This document shows, in pieces, positions 34,058 to 42,634 of a stretch of DNA of 64,000 nucleotides (the stretch's first letter is position 1; every line of letters begins with the position of its first letter). The DNA is taken from positions 1,860,001-1,924,000 of the forward strand of contig NZ_CP179930.1 in NCBI RefSeq assembly GCF_047495495.1, written 5' to 3'. The DNA comes from Zymobacter sp047495495 (GTDB taxonomy: Bacteria; Pseudomonadota; Gammaproteobacteria; Pseudomonadales; Halomonadaceae). The position numbers were made by a program, and so were the translations under genes. Below the pieces are notes generated by a model, which had not been told where the DNA came from, made no database searches, and worked only from the letters and a program-made list of their open reading frames with translations.

Positions 34058-34355
34058 ATAAGTATGAACCCTTATGCCCTTCTTTCACGCTGGAAATCCG
34101 TTCACCAAACCCCTAGACTCTTGGCTTTAAGACAATAAAGGAAACCCGCTTGTCCACCTCACCAGAAGGCCCTCACCGATGTTGGCCATTCACATCTCTT
34201 CTGCTGTATACCTCGACAAGCCCGCTGCGGCAGGCGACCTCTACCCATATCCATGTCGCTGAGGGGCTGACAGCACGGTCTGTCCGCGCCGCTTTCAACG
34301 CCTTTTCACTTCGCACATCTCACTGTGCATCGTTCATTTATGACGGAGATCTATC
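34058..34355. other. Intergenic leader of the TerC-type gene
   Basis: No gene and no recognisable manganese (yybP-ykoY) riboswitch, which I looked for because TerC genes often carry one. Promoter elements are not clear. Confidence 0.4.
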
Positions 34356-35957
34356 GTGATACTTGCCTGGCTCACCGATCCGACAGCCTGGGCGGGTCTA
34401 CTGACCCTCGTACTTCTCGAACTGGTCCTGGGCATCGACAACCTTGTCTTCGTCGCTATTCTCGCGGACAAGCTGCCTCCTGAGAAACGCGACCGTGCAC
34501 GCATCACTGGTCTGGCGCTGGCGCTGGTCATGCGCTTGTTGCTGCTCGTCAGCGTGTCGTGGCTCATGAAGCTCACCACCCCGCTGTTCCATATCCTGGA
34601 TCACGGTGTCAGCATCAGAGGACTGATACTGATCGTCGGGGGGCTTTTCCTCATCTATAAAGCCACCAGCGAACTGCACGAACACATCTCGCCGGGGTCC
34701 AGCCATGCCACCGGCAAGCATGTCGAGTACAGCACGTTCGGTATCGTCGTGGCGCAGATCGTCGTGCTGGATGCCATCTTCTCGATCGACTCGGTCATCA
34801 CCGCTGTCGGTATGGTCGAACACATCCCGGTCATGATGATTGCCGTGGTCATCGCCGTATGCGTGATGATGATCGCCAGCAAGCCGCTGACGCTGTTCGT
34901 CAGCAAGCACCCAACGGTGATTCTGCTCTGCCTGTCGTTCCTGCTGATGATCGGTTTCAGCCTGATCTGCGAAGGCTTCGAAGTGCATATCCCGAAAGGC
35001 TATGTCTACAGCGCTATCGTGTTCTCAGTGCTGATCGAAATGCTGCAGGAGCTGCGTCGTCGCCGTGTCACTCAGGCGGTCGGCCGTCGTGGTGGACGTC
35101 GCGCGCGTACGACTGAAGCCGTTATGCGCCTGATCGGTGGTCCTGAGCTGTCCATCCATACCGTGCCGGCCGAACGCCACGAAGTTTCCGCAGGCTCGGC
35201 TGACGTTACCGAGCGCGATCTGGAAGCCGTACCGCTGTTTGACGCTTCCGAGCGCCGCATGGTGATGGGCGTACTGTCGCTGGCTGAAAAGCCGATCGAA
35301 ACGATCATGACCCTGCGTCAGGATATCGAAACGCTGGACCGCAACGACGATCATGCCACCCAAATCGCCACGATTGAGCACAGCCGTCACTCTCGCCTTG
35401 TCGTTGTAGACGGCGGCAATATCGACGAACCGGTGGGTATCCTCGACAAGCGTGAACTGCTGATCCCGCTGATGCACCAGCGCTCGGTGGACATCTCGAA
35501 CTTGATTCAGCAACCGCTGGTACTGCTCGAAAACGTCTCGGTCATCGAAGCGCTTGAGCACTTCCGTAACTCAGGCCAGAGCATTGCCTTCATCGTCGAT
35601 GAGTTCGGTACGCTGCAGGGCCTGACGACCATCAAGGACATTCTGCAAGAAATCGCAGGCGAGCTGCCAGAACCGGGCGAAAGCGCCAAAGAGATCGTGG
35701 TGGAAGTCGAGCCGGGCATCTTCGATATTGATGCCAGTGAAGACATTCACGACATCAACCAGTACCTGCCCTTGCCTCTTCCTGTCAGCAAGGACTATGC
35801 AACGCTTGCAGGACTTGTGCTGGACCGACTGGAATCGCTGCCCTACATCGGTACCGTAGTGGACATCGAAGACTGGCGTCTTGAAGTGCTGGGTGTGGAA
35901 CGGCACCGTATCACGACCGTACGCTTGATCTTCAAGGACCATACGGCCGAACGCTAG
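34356..35957 (+). CDS. TerC-CBS-CorC membrane protein (YoaE-like)
   Basis: 533 residues. GTG start with CGGAG seven bases upstream. Residues 1-240 are a TerC domain with about seven membrane segments and the metal-binding signatures VLGIDNLVF and FSIDSVITAVG. A CBS pair follows (about 300-420, VMGVLSLAEKPIETIMTLR), then a CorC_HlyC domain (about 440-525). E. coli YoaE, YegH and related proteins share this layout; TerC proteins export manganese and may metallate exported enzymes. The exact substrate is unproven. Confidence 0.88.
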   Translation: MILAWLTDPTAWAGLLTLVLLELVLGIDNLVFVAILADKLPPEKRDRARITGLALALVMRLLLLVSVSWLMKLTTPLFHILDHGVSIRGLILIVGGLFLIYKATSELHEHISPGSSHATGKHVEYSTFGIVVAQIVVLDAIFSIDSVITAVGMVEHIPVMMIAVVIAVCVMMIASKPLTLFVSKHPTVILLCLSFLLMIGFSLICEGFEVHIPKGYVYSAIVFSVLIEMLQELRRRRVTQAVGRRGGRRARTTEAVMRLIGGPELSIHTVPAERHEVSAGSADVTERDLEAVPLFDASERRMVMGVLSLAEKPIETIMTLRQDIETLDRNDDHATQIATIEHSRHSRLVVVDGGNIDEPVGILDKRELLIPLMHQRSVDISNLIQQPLVLLENVSVIEALEHFRNSGQSIAFIVDEFGTLQGLTTIKDILQEIAGELPEPGESAKEIVVEVEPGIFDIDASEDIHDINQYLPLPLPVSKDYATLAGLVLDRLESLPYIGTVVDIEDWRLEVLGVERHRITTVRLIFKDHTAER

Positions 35958-35976
35958 ACACAGGTTCGTAAATAAC

Positions 35977-36007
35977 AAAAAGGCTTCCTCAATGAGGAAG
36001 CCTTTTT
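35977..36007. terminator. Terminator after the TerC-type gene
   Basis: AAAAAGGCTTCCTC pairs with GAGGAAGCCTTTTT around a 3-base loop. T-runs on both sides let it serve both convergent genes. Confidence 0.85.
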
Positions 36008-36034
36008 TATTGGTCTAAGGAACCGCTCCTCCCG

Positions 36035-36679
36035 TTAGAACGGGCGCGCATTCACGCCAACAAACGGGTTATGTAGCCGCTCATGACCCAGCGTCGTAGG
36101 TTCACCGTGCCCCGACAGTACCCGCATATCATCCCCCAGCGGCCACAGGCGTCGAATCGACGCTAGCAACTGTTCGGCATTGCCACCGGGCAAATCCGTG
36201 CGTCCAATACTGTGCTGGAACAGCACATCGCCTGCCAGCATGCAGCGCGCTTCTCGGTTGATGAACACCACGTGCCCCGGAGCATGACCCGGGCAGTGCA
36301 TCACTTCAAACGATAATTGGCCCAACGCCAGCGTATCGCCTTCCTCCAGCCAACGCGTCGGCACATAGGTTTCAGGCACTGGCAGGCCAAACATCGCGGC
36401 GGCTTGAGGCAGTCCATCAATCAGGACCTGATCGTCTAGATGAGAACCAATGACCGGGATATCAAGGAGGTGCTGAAGTGCTGCAACGCCACCGACATGA
36501 TCTAAGTGCGCGTGTGTGATCCATATCTGGGTAGGCGTTACCTTCAAGGACTGCACGACGGACAGAATGCGCTCGATATCGCCACCGGGATCGACGATGG
36601 CCGCCTCTCGCGTGTTCGAGCAATAGACGATGCGGCAGTTTTGCATGAACGGTGTCACGGGAACGGTTTCGTATTTCAT
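36035..36679 (-). CDS. gloC: Type II glyoxalase-like hydrolase GloC (YcbL)
   Basis: 214 residues. Metallo-beta-lactamase fold with THAHLDHVGG (about residue 55), HCPGHAPGHVVF and the later SGHGEPTTLGHE. Length and the start MKYETVPVTPFMQNC match YcbL/GloC, which hydrolyses S-lactoylglutathione and related thioesters in methylglyoxal detoxification. It is transcribed divergently from the FKBP gene. Confidence 0.85.
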   Translation of the reverse strand: MKYETVPVTPFMQNCRIVYCSNTREAAIVDPGGDIERILSVVQSLKVTPTQIWITHAHLDHVGGVAALQHLLDIPVIGSHLDDQVLIDGLPQAAAMFGLPVPETYVPTRWLEEGDTLALGQLSFEVMHCPGHAPGHVVFINREARCMLAGDVLFQHSIGRTDLPGGNAEQLLASIRRLWPLGDDMRVLSGHGEPTTLGHERLHNPFVGVNARPF

Positions 36680-37002
36680 GGCACAGCCTTCTCAGCAACG
36701 GGTTGTCAGTAACAGATGAAAGGCACACTGCCTGAGCACGTCCCACCATGCAACACCCCCAATAGGGATGACATGCAAAAAGCGCCCTGGCCCAAAGGAC
36801 ACTGCAAACAAGAGCGATTGCACAGCAGGACGTGTGTCATAGTGCCTTTCACACAAAAAAGCCGCTTACTCCCCTTGAAATCGACGGGTATGATGCCCAC
36901 TCTCTTATACAAGCGGCATTAGCCGCCATCATGCAGAAACGCCGCGTACGGACAGCATCACTCCGTCGCGACCATGCACTTACCGCTATATAGGCTTTTA
37001 TC
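36680..37002. other. Divergent intergenic region gloC / FKBP
   Basis: About 320 bases without a gene; must hold both promoters. I do not see clear sigma-70 boxes or repeats. Confidence 0.4.
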
Positions 37003-37485
37003 ATGCAGATTGCCCAGAACTCAGTCGTCGCTTTCCATTACAAGCTCACCAACGATGCTGGAGAAGTAGTGGACAGCTCCGAAGGCCGTGAGCCGCTGAC
37101 GTACATCCACGGCGCGGGCAACATCATTCCGGGTCTGGAAAAGCAGCTGGAAGGCCACAAAGCTGGCGATTCACTGACCGCTCACGTCGAAGCCGCCGAA
37201 GCATACGGTGAAAAGAACCCGCAGATGATCCAGCAGGTTCCGGCCGCAGCATTCCAGGGCGTTGAAAACGTCGAACCGGGCATGCAGTTCCAGGCACAGA
37301 CCGAACAGGGCCCGCTGCTGGTTACCGTCGTTGACGTTGAAGGCGACACTGTCACCGTTGACGGCAACCACCCGCTGGCAGGCCAAGCACTGCACTTCGA
37401 CGTTACCGTCGATTCCGTTCGTGAAGCGTCCGAAGAAGAACTGGCACACGGCCACGTTCACGGTGCAGGTGGCGTACACCACTAA
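37003..37485 (+). CDS. FKBP-type peptidyl-prolyl isomerase, SlyD-like
   Basis: 160 residues. The start IAQNSVVAFHYKLTNDAGEVVDSS, then PLTYIHGAGNIIPGLEKQLEG, an insert-in-flap domain (about 70-125) and a short histidine-containing tail (HGHVHGAGGVHH) match SlyD. It is a folding helper; the tail is much shorter than the metal-rich tail of E. coli SlyD, so nickel delivery is doubtful. Confidence 0.88.
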   Translation: MQIAQNSVVAFHYKLTNDAGEVVDSSEGREPLTYIHGAGNIIPGLEKQLEGHKAGDSLTAHVEAAEAYGEKNPQMIQQVPAAAFQGVENVEPGMQFQAQTEQGPLLVTVVDVEGDTVTVDGNHPLAGQALHFDVTVDSVREASEEELAHGHVHGAGGVHH

Positions 37486-37507
37486 GCTTAACGCTTAGCA
37501 CGGTACG

Positions 37508-37545
37508 AATAGGCCCCGCTGGCTTAAAAGTCAGCGGGGCCTATT
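37508..37545 (+). terminator. Hairpin terminator after SlyD-like gene
   Basis: A 14-bp perfect stem AATAGGCCCCGCTG/CAGCGGGGCCTATT with a 10-base loop. Only a short T stretch follows. Confidence 0.6.
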
Positions 37546-38090
37546 GCGTTTGTGCACTCATTCAGGCTGAATACAAAACCCGTGGGATTTACATGGGTAA
37601 GTAAAATGAAGTCGAAACGTATCGGTACCATATACATTGACCGATATGTCATTGATTAACGCTGGATCGGACAATATAAGCCTGTCGAGACAATGCATTG
37701 CGACACGTTTTAATCGCCCTTGTTGCCACTGTGCAGTAAATGCCCACCGTGAAATAGCCGTTATATCAACCGCCGAAAGGCATTATCACAGCGCAAGAGG
37801 CGGTAGTCGTCACACCTGCGTCAGTAATCGGGAGATAATGGGCGCGCGACTAATGCACTCTCTACGCTATAAGTAGTTGTGCCTGAAGTTAATACCGGCA
37901 TGAGCAGATAACTATTTACATTCAGGCAATAAGGTGGCTTTATGCACACCTGCACAAAAGGTCAGTAAAATTTCGACCTGAACATTTTGGATAATTTATC
38001 AGGAATACCTACAATTATTGTCAATAATTACCTTGAGAAGACGCCTGTCGCCTCTTTCTTCATATTTAGCAAGCGATCCGGATGACTGTA
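37546..38090. other. Long intergenic region before the deaminase-like gene
   Basis: About 545 bases without a convincing gene. Short open frames here (for example near 37637) lack ribosome sites and protein-like composition. It contains the palindrome at 38013-38029. Confidence 0.45.
38013..38029. promoter_or_regulatory. Perfect 8-1-8 palindrome upstream of deaminase-like gene
   Basis: AATTATTG-T-CAATAATT. With the following ACC it shares an 11-base half (CAATAATTACC) with the palindrome upstream of adenine deaminase. Likely a dimeric repressor site; regulator unknown. Confidence 0.45.
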
Positions 38091-38531
38091 ATGAATAAAC
38101 GATACGATCCGATCTTGGCCCTATTTAGGAATTCAAGGGCGCTTGCCCCTGTCTCGTCCGTCTCCAAGGGAGCCCTTCTCGAAAGCCATTCGGGAGAAAC
38201 ATTTCATGGCTTTCATGAAGCAGCTCTCAGTCGGGCATCGGCACCACCGTCTTCGTCACACAAGCCGCATCACGGCCATCGCTACCATGCCGCTGTCAAT
38301 GTACTGCACAAGGCTGGAGAACACTGTCAGGGCGCTACGCTCTACATGACGTCGCCCCCGTGTCTAGAATGCAGTCAAGCGATCCTTGACGCGGGCGTAC
38401 GCCGTGTCGTGCACCCCGATCACTATGGCGATCAACCCGACTACGAATCTTGCGAACAGGGCAATCTGCTTCTCGGACTAAACGGCGTCGAAGTCGAACT
38501 TTGGACGCCTGACCGATACGCTATGAACTAG
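38091..38531 (+). CDS. Deaminase-fold protein lacking the catalytic glutamate
   Basis: 146 residues from ATG 38091 (GGA nine bases upstream; ATG 38082 is also possible). The core YHAAVNVLHKAG ... GATLYMTSPPCLECSQAIL ... AGVRRVVHP resembles dCMP/CMP deaminases and keeps the zinc ligands His, Cys, Cys. However, the usual HAE is HAA, so the proton-shuttling glutamate is missing. The N-terminal part is unusual and rich in Ser and His. It may be an inactive regulator or a misread pseudo-enzyme. Confidence 0.6.
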   Translation: MNKRYDPILALFRNSRALAPVSSVSKGALLESHSGETFHGFHEAALSRASAPPSSSHKPHHGHRYHAAVNVLHKAGEHCQGATLYMTSPPCLECSQAILDAGVRRVVHPDHYGDQPDYESCEQGNLLLGLNGVEVELWTPDRYAMN

Positions 38532-38942
38532 CCGCTGTACCACACGCTATTCTTTACGCTACACGCCGCAGGCTATCCTTATACTGTGTTCTACTTTTTG
38601 AAGGTCAACGCCTCTATCGAGAGAGGAATACAGTTTCTTTCACCAATGAAAGAAATTCTGATTTGCGTCAGTGAAAGTTAGCCTTCAAAATGCGTACGTA
38701 CCTTGAGCCGTCAACTCAGGTACGTAGCAATTCCGTGTCAAGTTATTTACCCTTGGACCCGCCTTACCCTGCGGGTCTTTTCTTTTTTAAAGCTTATCTG
38801 TACTGATCTTATTCGTGCCACTTCCGAGTTAACGACCACTAGCGCATTTTCTTCACTAATTTTTTACGTTTTTTCCTGCCCCATTCAAATCACCTATCCC
38901 GCTGTCGTCTAAGAGAAAGCCATTCTCCGTGGAGCCACCACT
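38532..38942 (+). other. Intergenic region with two hairpins before comF
   Basis: About 410 bases without a gene. A perfect 9-bp hairpin TTTCTTTCA/TGAAAGAAA (38634-38655) and a 12-bp hairpin with one bulge, TACGTACC-T-TGAG/CTCAGGTACGTA (38695-38726), lie about 40 bases apart. Neither is followed by a T-run, so they look like leader or small-RNA structure rather than terminators. Confidence 0.5.
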
Positions 38943-39674
38943 GTGAGCTTTCATTCTTTTATTGCTGAACTGCAACGACGGCTGATACGCCTCATGCCGG
39001 GGCACTGTCCGCTGTGTCAGCGTCCTACCCTGCATGCCAGCGGCTACTGCACGGTCTGCATACATGCTCTGCCCCGTAATAGGCCGTGCTGCTACTGCTG
39101 CGCCCTGCCACTCTCATCTGTCGAGGATGGCCTATGCTGCGCCCGCTGCCTGCGTCGTCCCCGCTTTCATCGTGCAACCGCACCTCTTCTGTATACAGGA
39201 GATACACCGGCGTTGGTGCACGCCTTTAAGTTTCATGCCGCATTACCAGCAGCATCACTGCTAGCCGAGCTGATGGGCAAGGCTTTTCATCCACCGCAAA
39301 AGGCATGGCTGCTGACTGTTCCACAGCACCCTCATCGTGCTCGCCAGCGCGGATTTGATCACATCGACTGGCTGGCCACACTGTGCCCTTCGACTCGTCG
39401 CATGCCCCGTATAACCGCTCATCGCCGCTATGACACACCGCCACTGCGCCACCTTGACCGACGCCAGCGATTGAAACTAATGAAGGATGCTTTTTCCATC
39501 GAAACCGATGTAACAGGAAAGCATATCGTACTGCTGGATGATGTCATGACCACAGGCGCCACGCTCAATGCGCTAGCCATCCTCTGCCGACAACAAGGTG
39601 CCAGACGCGTAGAAGCACTCGCTATTGCCCGCACGCCACCTTCCGCATGGCGTGAACTGCACACCACGTGCTGA
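38943..39674 (+). CDS. comF: ComF-family phosphoribosyltransferase-like protein
   Basis: 243 residues, GTG start with GGAG eight bases upstream. An N-terminal zinc-finger region with paired cysteines (CPLCQRP, CTVC, CCYCC, CCARC, about 22-76) precedes a type I PRTase domain with RARQRGFDHI near 140 and the PRPP loop VLLDDVMTTGATLNAL near 197. ComF proteins support DNA uptake and replication restart. A large heptamer array follows 16 bases after the stop. Confidence 0.9.
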   Translation: MSFHSFIAELQRRLIRLMPGHCPLCQRPTLHASGYCTVCIHALPRNRPCCYCCALPLSSVEDGLCCARCLRRPRFHRATAPLLYTGDTPALVHAFKFHAALPAASLLAELMGKAFHPPQKAWLLTVPQHPHRARQRGFDHIDWLATLCPSTRRMPRITAHRRYDTPPLRHLDRRQRLKLMKDAFSIETDVTGKHIVLLDDVMTTGATLNALAILCRQQGARRVEALAIARTPPSAWRELHTTC

Positions 39675-39690
39675 CAGGCAATGCAGCCAC

Positions 39691-39743
39691 GGTGGTAGGT
39701 GGTAGGTGGTAGGTGGTAGGTGGTAGGTGGTAGGTGGTAGGTG
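39691..39743 (+). repeat. Heptanucleotide tandem repeat (GGTGGTA)n
   Basis: About 7.6 perfect copies of GGTGGTA. It lies directly 3' of comF and passes without a gap into a second heptamer array of different sequence. Confidence 0.95.
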
Positions 39744-39835
39744 GCAAAAAGCAAAAAGCAAAAAGCAAAAAGCAAAAAGCAAAAAGCAAAAAGCAAAAAG
39801 CAAAAAGCAAAAAGCAAAAAGCAAAAAGCAAAAAA
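39744..39835 (+). repeat. Heptanucleotide tandem repeat (GCAAAAA)n
   Basis: About 13 perfect copies of GCAAAAA in 92 bases. On the minus strand all three frames remain open through the array (FCFLLFA-type repeats), a by-product of a 7-base unit without stops. Confidence 0.95.
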
Positions 39836-39952
39836 TGATACGGCGCGATAAGCGGGGAGAGTCAACAAAACACAGCAAAGTTGAAAAACGGTAAGGAGGA
39901 TGGCGGCTACGTCATATGATCACTATCACCGCCATAGCCGTCCAATGAGCGA

Positions 39953-40738
39953 TCAGCTCAATGTCTGCCACTCGATACCGTGCGTCTGCGTTGAGATATG
40001 CAGCCGCTCTTCTGCACCGTCCAGCAACGGACGCAACGCGTCGAACGCTAGCTCAGGCAGGTTGTTCTTGTCCGACAGATGGGAAGCCACGATATGCTGG
40101 AGCCTGTCGGTTCCCCAGAACGCCAGCAGTTCCTTGGCCTGGGTATTGGCCAAGTGTCCCCAATCACCGCCCACACGGCGCTTCAGCACAAAGGGATATG
40201 GCCCTTCAGCCAGCATGCGCAGGTCGTGGTTACACTCAAGAAAAAGCGCGTCGCAGCCTGTAAAGCGCTGACGAATATGAGGTGTGACGTGCCCCAGATC
40301 GGTCAACAGGCCAATGCGGTGCTGTCCTGCGGTCACGACAAACTGAACGGGCTCACGTGCGTCGTGCGGCACCGTGACGGGGTCGATATCTAGGTCAGCA
40401 ATCGAAAACGGCTTCTCGGGCACAATGAAGCGGTAATCGCTGATAGGCTCCAGCTTACCGCCCAGCCACGTACCTGCCGTACCGTATATGGGAATGTCAT
40501 ATCGGCGCGCCAGTGACTTGATGCCCCGGATATGATCACCATGTTCATGCGTCAGCAGGATGGCATCCAGCGCGTCAGGGGCAATACCCAGCCGTGCCAT
40601 GCGCGCCGTAGCGTCGCGTATGCCCAACCCACAGTCCACCATGATCAGCGCTTCACGGGAAGCGATTAGCGTTGCATTGCCTTTGCTACCGCTTCCCAAT
40701 GATGCGATGCGTGTTGCCGTTGTATCACTTAGCGACAT
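39953..40738 (-). CDS. Metallo-beta-lactamase fold hydrolase (YycJ/WalJ-like)
   Basis: 261 residues. The N-terminal ASLGSGSKGNATLI and the metal motif LTHEHGDHIRGI (about 63) and LLTDLGHVTPHI (about 145) match the YycJ group, possible 5' exonucleases or phosphodiesterases. Its start overlaps the 3' end of the short bamC by 14 bases, making it the third gene of the dapA operon. E. coli lacks it here. Confidence 0.85.
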   Translation of the reverse strand: MSLSDTTATRIASLGSGSKGNATLIASREALIMVDCGLGIRDATARMARLGIAPDALDAILLTHEHGDHIRGIKSLARRYDIPIYGTAGTWLGGKLEPISDYRFIVPEKPFSIADLDIDPVTVPHDAREPVQFVVTAGQHRIGLLTDLGHVTPHIRQRFTGCDALFLECNHDLRMLAEGPYPFVLKRRVGGDWGHLANTQAKELLAFWGTDRLQHIVASHLSDKNNLPELAFDALRPLLDGAEERLHISTQTHGIEWQTLS

Positions 40739-41000
40739 TATCTGTGCCGGTCAACCCCTGTGGACGCGGAACTTCGAAGTGCCCTTGCGGTGCTTGGAAC
40801 GTCGTATTGACGGCCGGCACAGGCATTGCGTCATGGTAATTGAAGTTGTTGCGCGTCGCTGGCAATTCCAGCGGAGCCGTCAGTTCGGCATTGACGTATT
40901 CGGTGTTACGGTCGTGGTAGTAACCACCACCGCGGCAACCCGTCAGTGCCGCAACCATCGCCAGCGCAGCAATTCCCCATGTCGTCCGTGACAGTTTCAT
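40725..41000 (-). CDS. Very short BamC/NlpB-like lipoprotein
   Basis: 91 residues. Signal peptide and lipobox LTGC put the lipidated cysteine at residue 22. The rest (YVNAELTAPLELPATRNNF and PVPAVN) resembles only the N-terminal unstructured segment of BamC, which lies along BamD in the outer-membrane protein assembly machine. The two helix-grip domains of normal BamC (about 340 residues) are absent. It directly abuts dapA, the usual BamC position. Confidence 0.6.
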   Translation of the reverse strand: MKLSRTTWGIAALAMVAALTGCRGGGYYHDRNTEYVNAELTAPLELPATRNNFNYHDAMPVPAVNTTFQAPQGHFEVPRPQGLTGTDNVAK

Positions 41001-41876
41001 TTAAAGCACCTCAGCCTGCTGCATGGAACCAATGACGGTCGCGTGGTATTTCTCGGACAGCGGTGTCAGCGGCAGGCGGATGCCTTCCTTCGCCAGCCCC
41101 ATTTGCTGCAGCGCCCATTTAACCGGAATCGGGTTAGCTTCGACGCCCATCGCGTTGTGCAGCGACATCAGGCGCGCATTGATCTGATGCGCGCGTTCGC
41201 GATCACCGGCCAGCGCAGCTTCGCACAGCGCATGCATGGCTTTTGGAGCCACGTTAGTGGAGACCGAAATGACACCGTGACCACCGGCCAGCATGAAATC
41301 GCAGGCTGTGGAGTCATCACCCGAGTACAGCGCGAAATCGCGCCCCTTAAGCACGTCGAACAGTTCCTGATCACGCTCTAGATCACCGGTAGCTTCTTTC
41401 AGACCGACGATATTATCGAGCTCGGCCAAGCGGAAGATAGTGTCGTTGAACAGGTCGACGCCCGTACGTGTCGGTACGTTGTACATGATGACCGGTAGAC
41501 CGACTTCAGCAATGGCTTTGAAGTGCTGGTACAGCCCTTCCTGAGAAGGACGGTTATAGTACGGCGTGACCGACAGGCAGCAATCTGCACCCGCTTCTTT
41601 GGCCCAGCGCGTCAGATTGACGGCTTCCCAAGTAGCGTTGGCGCCTGTGCCTGCGATAACCGGCACTCGGCCGTTCACTTCGTCGATGACCGTACGAATA
41701 ACGTCAAAGTGCTCTTCCACTGTCATGGTGGAAGGCTCACCGGTGGTTCCTGCCGCGACGATACCGTCAGTGCCGTTTTCCAGATGGAAATTTACCAGAC
41801 GACGCAGAGCAGGCCAGTCTATGTCGCCATTGGGCATCATGGGGGTCGCCAATGCAACGATACTACCTGTGATCAT
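41001..41876 (-). CDS. dapA: 4-hydroxy-tetrahydrodipicolinate synthase
   Basis: 291 residues. Condenses pyruvate with aspartate semialdehyde in lysine/diaminopimelate synthesis. GTTGEPSTM near residue 43, the catalytic tyrosine in YNVPTRTGVDL (about 133) and Schiff-base lysine in VGLKEATGDL (about 162) are present. First gene of the dapA-bamC-yycJ unit. Confidence 0.96.
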   Translation of the reverse strand: MITGSIVALATPMMPNGDIDWPALRRLVNFHLENGTDGIVAAGTTGEPSTMTVEEHFDVIRTVIDEVNGRVPVIAGTGANATWEAVNLTRWAKEAGADCCLSVTPYYNRPSQEGLYQHFKAIAEVGLPVIMYNVPTRTGVDLFNDTIFRLAELDNIVGLKEATGDLERDQELFDVLKGRDFALYSGDDSTACDFMLAGGHGVISVSTNVAPKAMHALCEAALAGDRERAHQINARLMSLHNAMGVEANPIPVKWALQQMGLAKEGIRLPLTPLSEKYHATVIGSMQQAEVL

Positions 41877-42147
41877 TCGAAAAGCTCCTTAAGCTGCCCG
41901 GCATGCACTACCGGCCTGTTATCGTTTTCTCTATCTTACCGGTTTTCGATCGCTCGTCGGGAGAAACCTTGCCATCAATGGGCACAAAGGCGGCGACTAC
42001 GACTATCCAGCGCGTCCGGTATACTGATACGAATGGTACTGATACGACAGGTTGCTGTACAGGCTGGAGAAGCAAGGCCATCGCATCCTGACAAGCGTTA
42101 CCAAATGAAATAGGCTTGCCACTACACAGACTATGACAGGTTTATCC

Positions 42148-42621
42148 ATGACACTCTCCATTGGCGACAAGATTCCCTCCTTCAGTGCTGACATGACCGG
42201 CGATCAGCGCTTCGACCTTCAAGAGCATCAGGGCACGCAGATCGTGCTCTATTTCTACCCCAAGGATAGTACGCCAGGCTGCACCACCGAAGGCCTCGAT
42301 TTCTCACGGCTCAATGCCGAATTCGCCGCTGCCAATACCCGCGTCTTTGGTATATCCCGCGATAGCCTGCGCAAGCATGAGAACTTCAAGACCAAGCAGT
42401 GCTTCCCTTTCGATCTAATCAGCGATCCCGATGAAACACTCTGCCGCCTCTTCGATGTAATTCGGCTCAAGAAGCTCTATGGCAAGGAATACGAAGGCAT
42501 CGAACGCAGCACGTTTCTGATTGATGCAAAGGGGAATCTGGTTCAGGAATGGCGCAAAGTGAAGGTCGCGGGTCACGCGGAAGCTGTGCTGGCCGCAGCA
42601 CAGGAGTGCCACCAACGCTAA
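42148..42621 (+). CDS. bcp: Thiol peroxidase Bcp
   Basis: 157 residues from ATG 42148 (AGG eight bases before; 42133 is an alternative). Peroxiredoxin of the Bcp/PrxQ group: LYFYPKDSTPGCTTEG with the peroxidatic cysteine. The usual resolving cysteine five residues later is replaced by leucine (TTEGLDFS), so resolution must use another cysteine (FKTKQC or ETLC) or a partner thiol. Divergent from dapA and followed after 13 bases by bepA. Confidence 0.92.
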   Translation: MTLSIGDKIPSFSADMTGDQRFDLQEHQGTQIVLYFYPKDSTPGCTTEGLDFSRLNAEFAAANTRVFGISRDSLRKHENFKTKQCFPFDLISDPDETLCRLFDVIRLKKLYGKEYEGIERSTFLIDAKGNLVQEWRKVKVAGHAEAVLAAAQECHQR

Positions 42622-42634
42622 GGGAATACATCGC

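Noticed and set aside
34058..34355. A yybP-ykoY manganese riboswitch before the TerC-type gene
   Set aside because: The conserved GGGGAGUA core and paired helices are not present.
37637..37876. An open frame of 79 codons in the gap after the SlyD-like gene
   Set aside because: No ribosome site, poor start, and composition unlike the neighbouring proteins.
39691..39835. The repeat block as a CRISPR array
   Set aside because: Units are only 7 bases and directly abutting, with no spacers and no cas genes.
39428..39878. Three overlapping minus-strand reading frames with Phe/Leu-rich repeats
   Set aside because: They arise from the heptamer array and the reverse of comF; no ribosome site and no non-repeat protein-like sequence.
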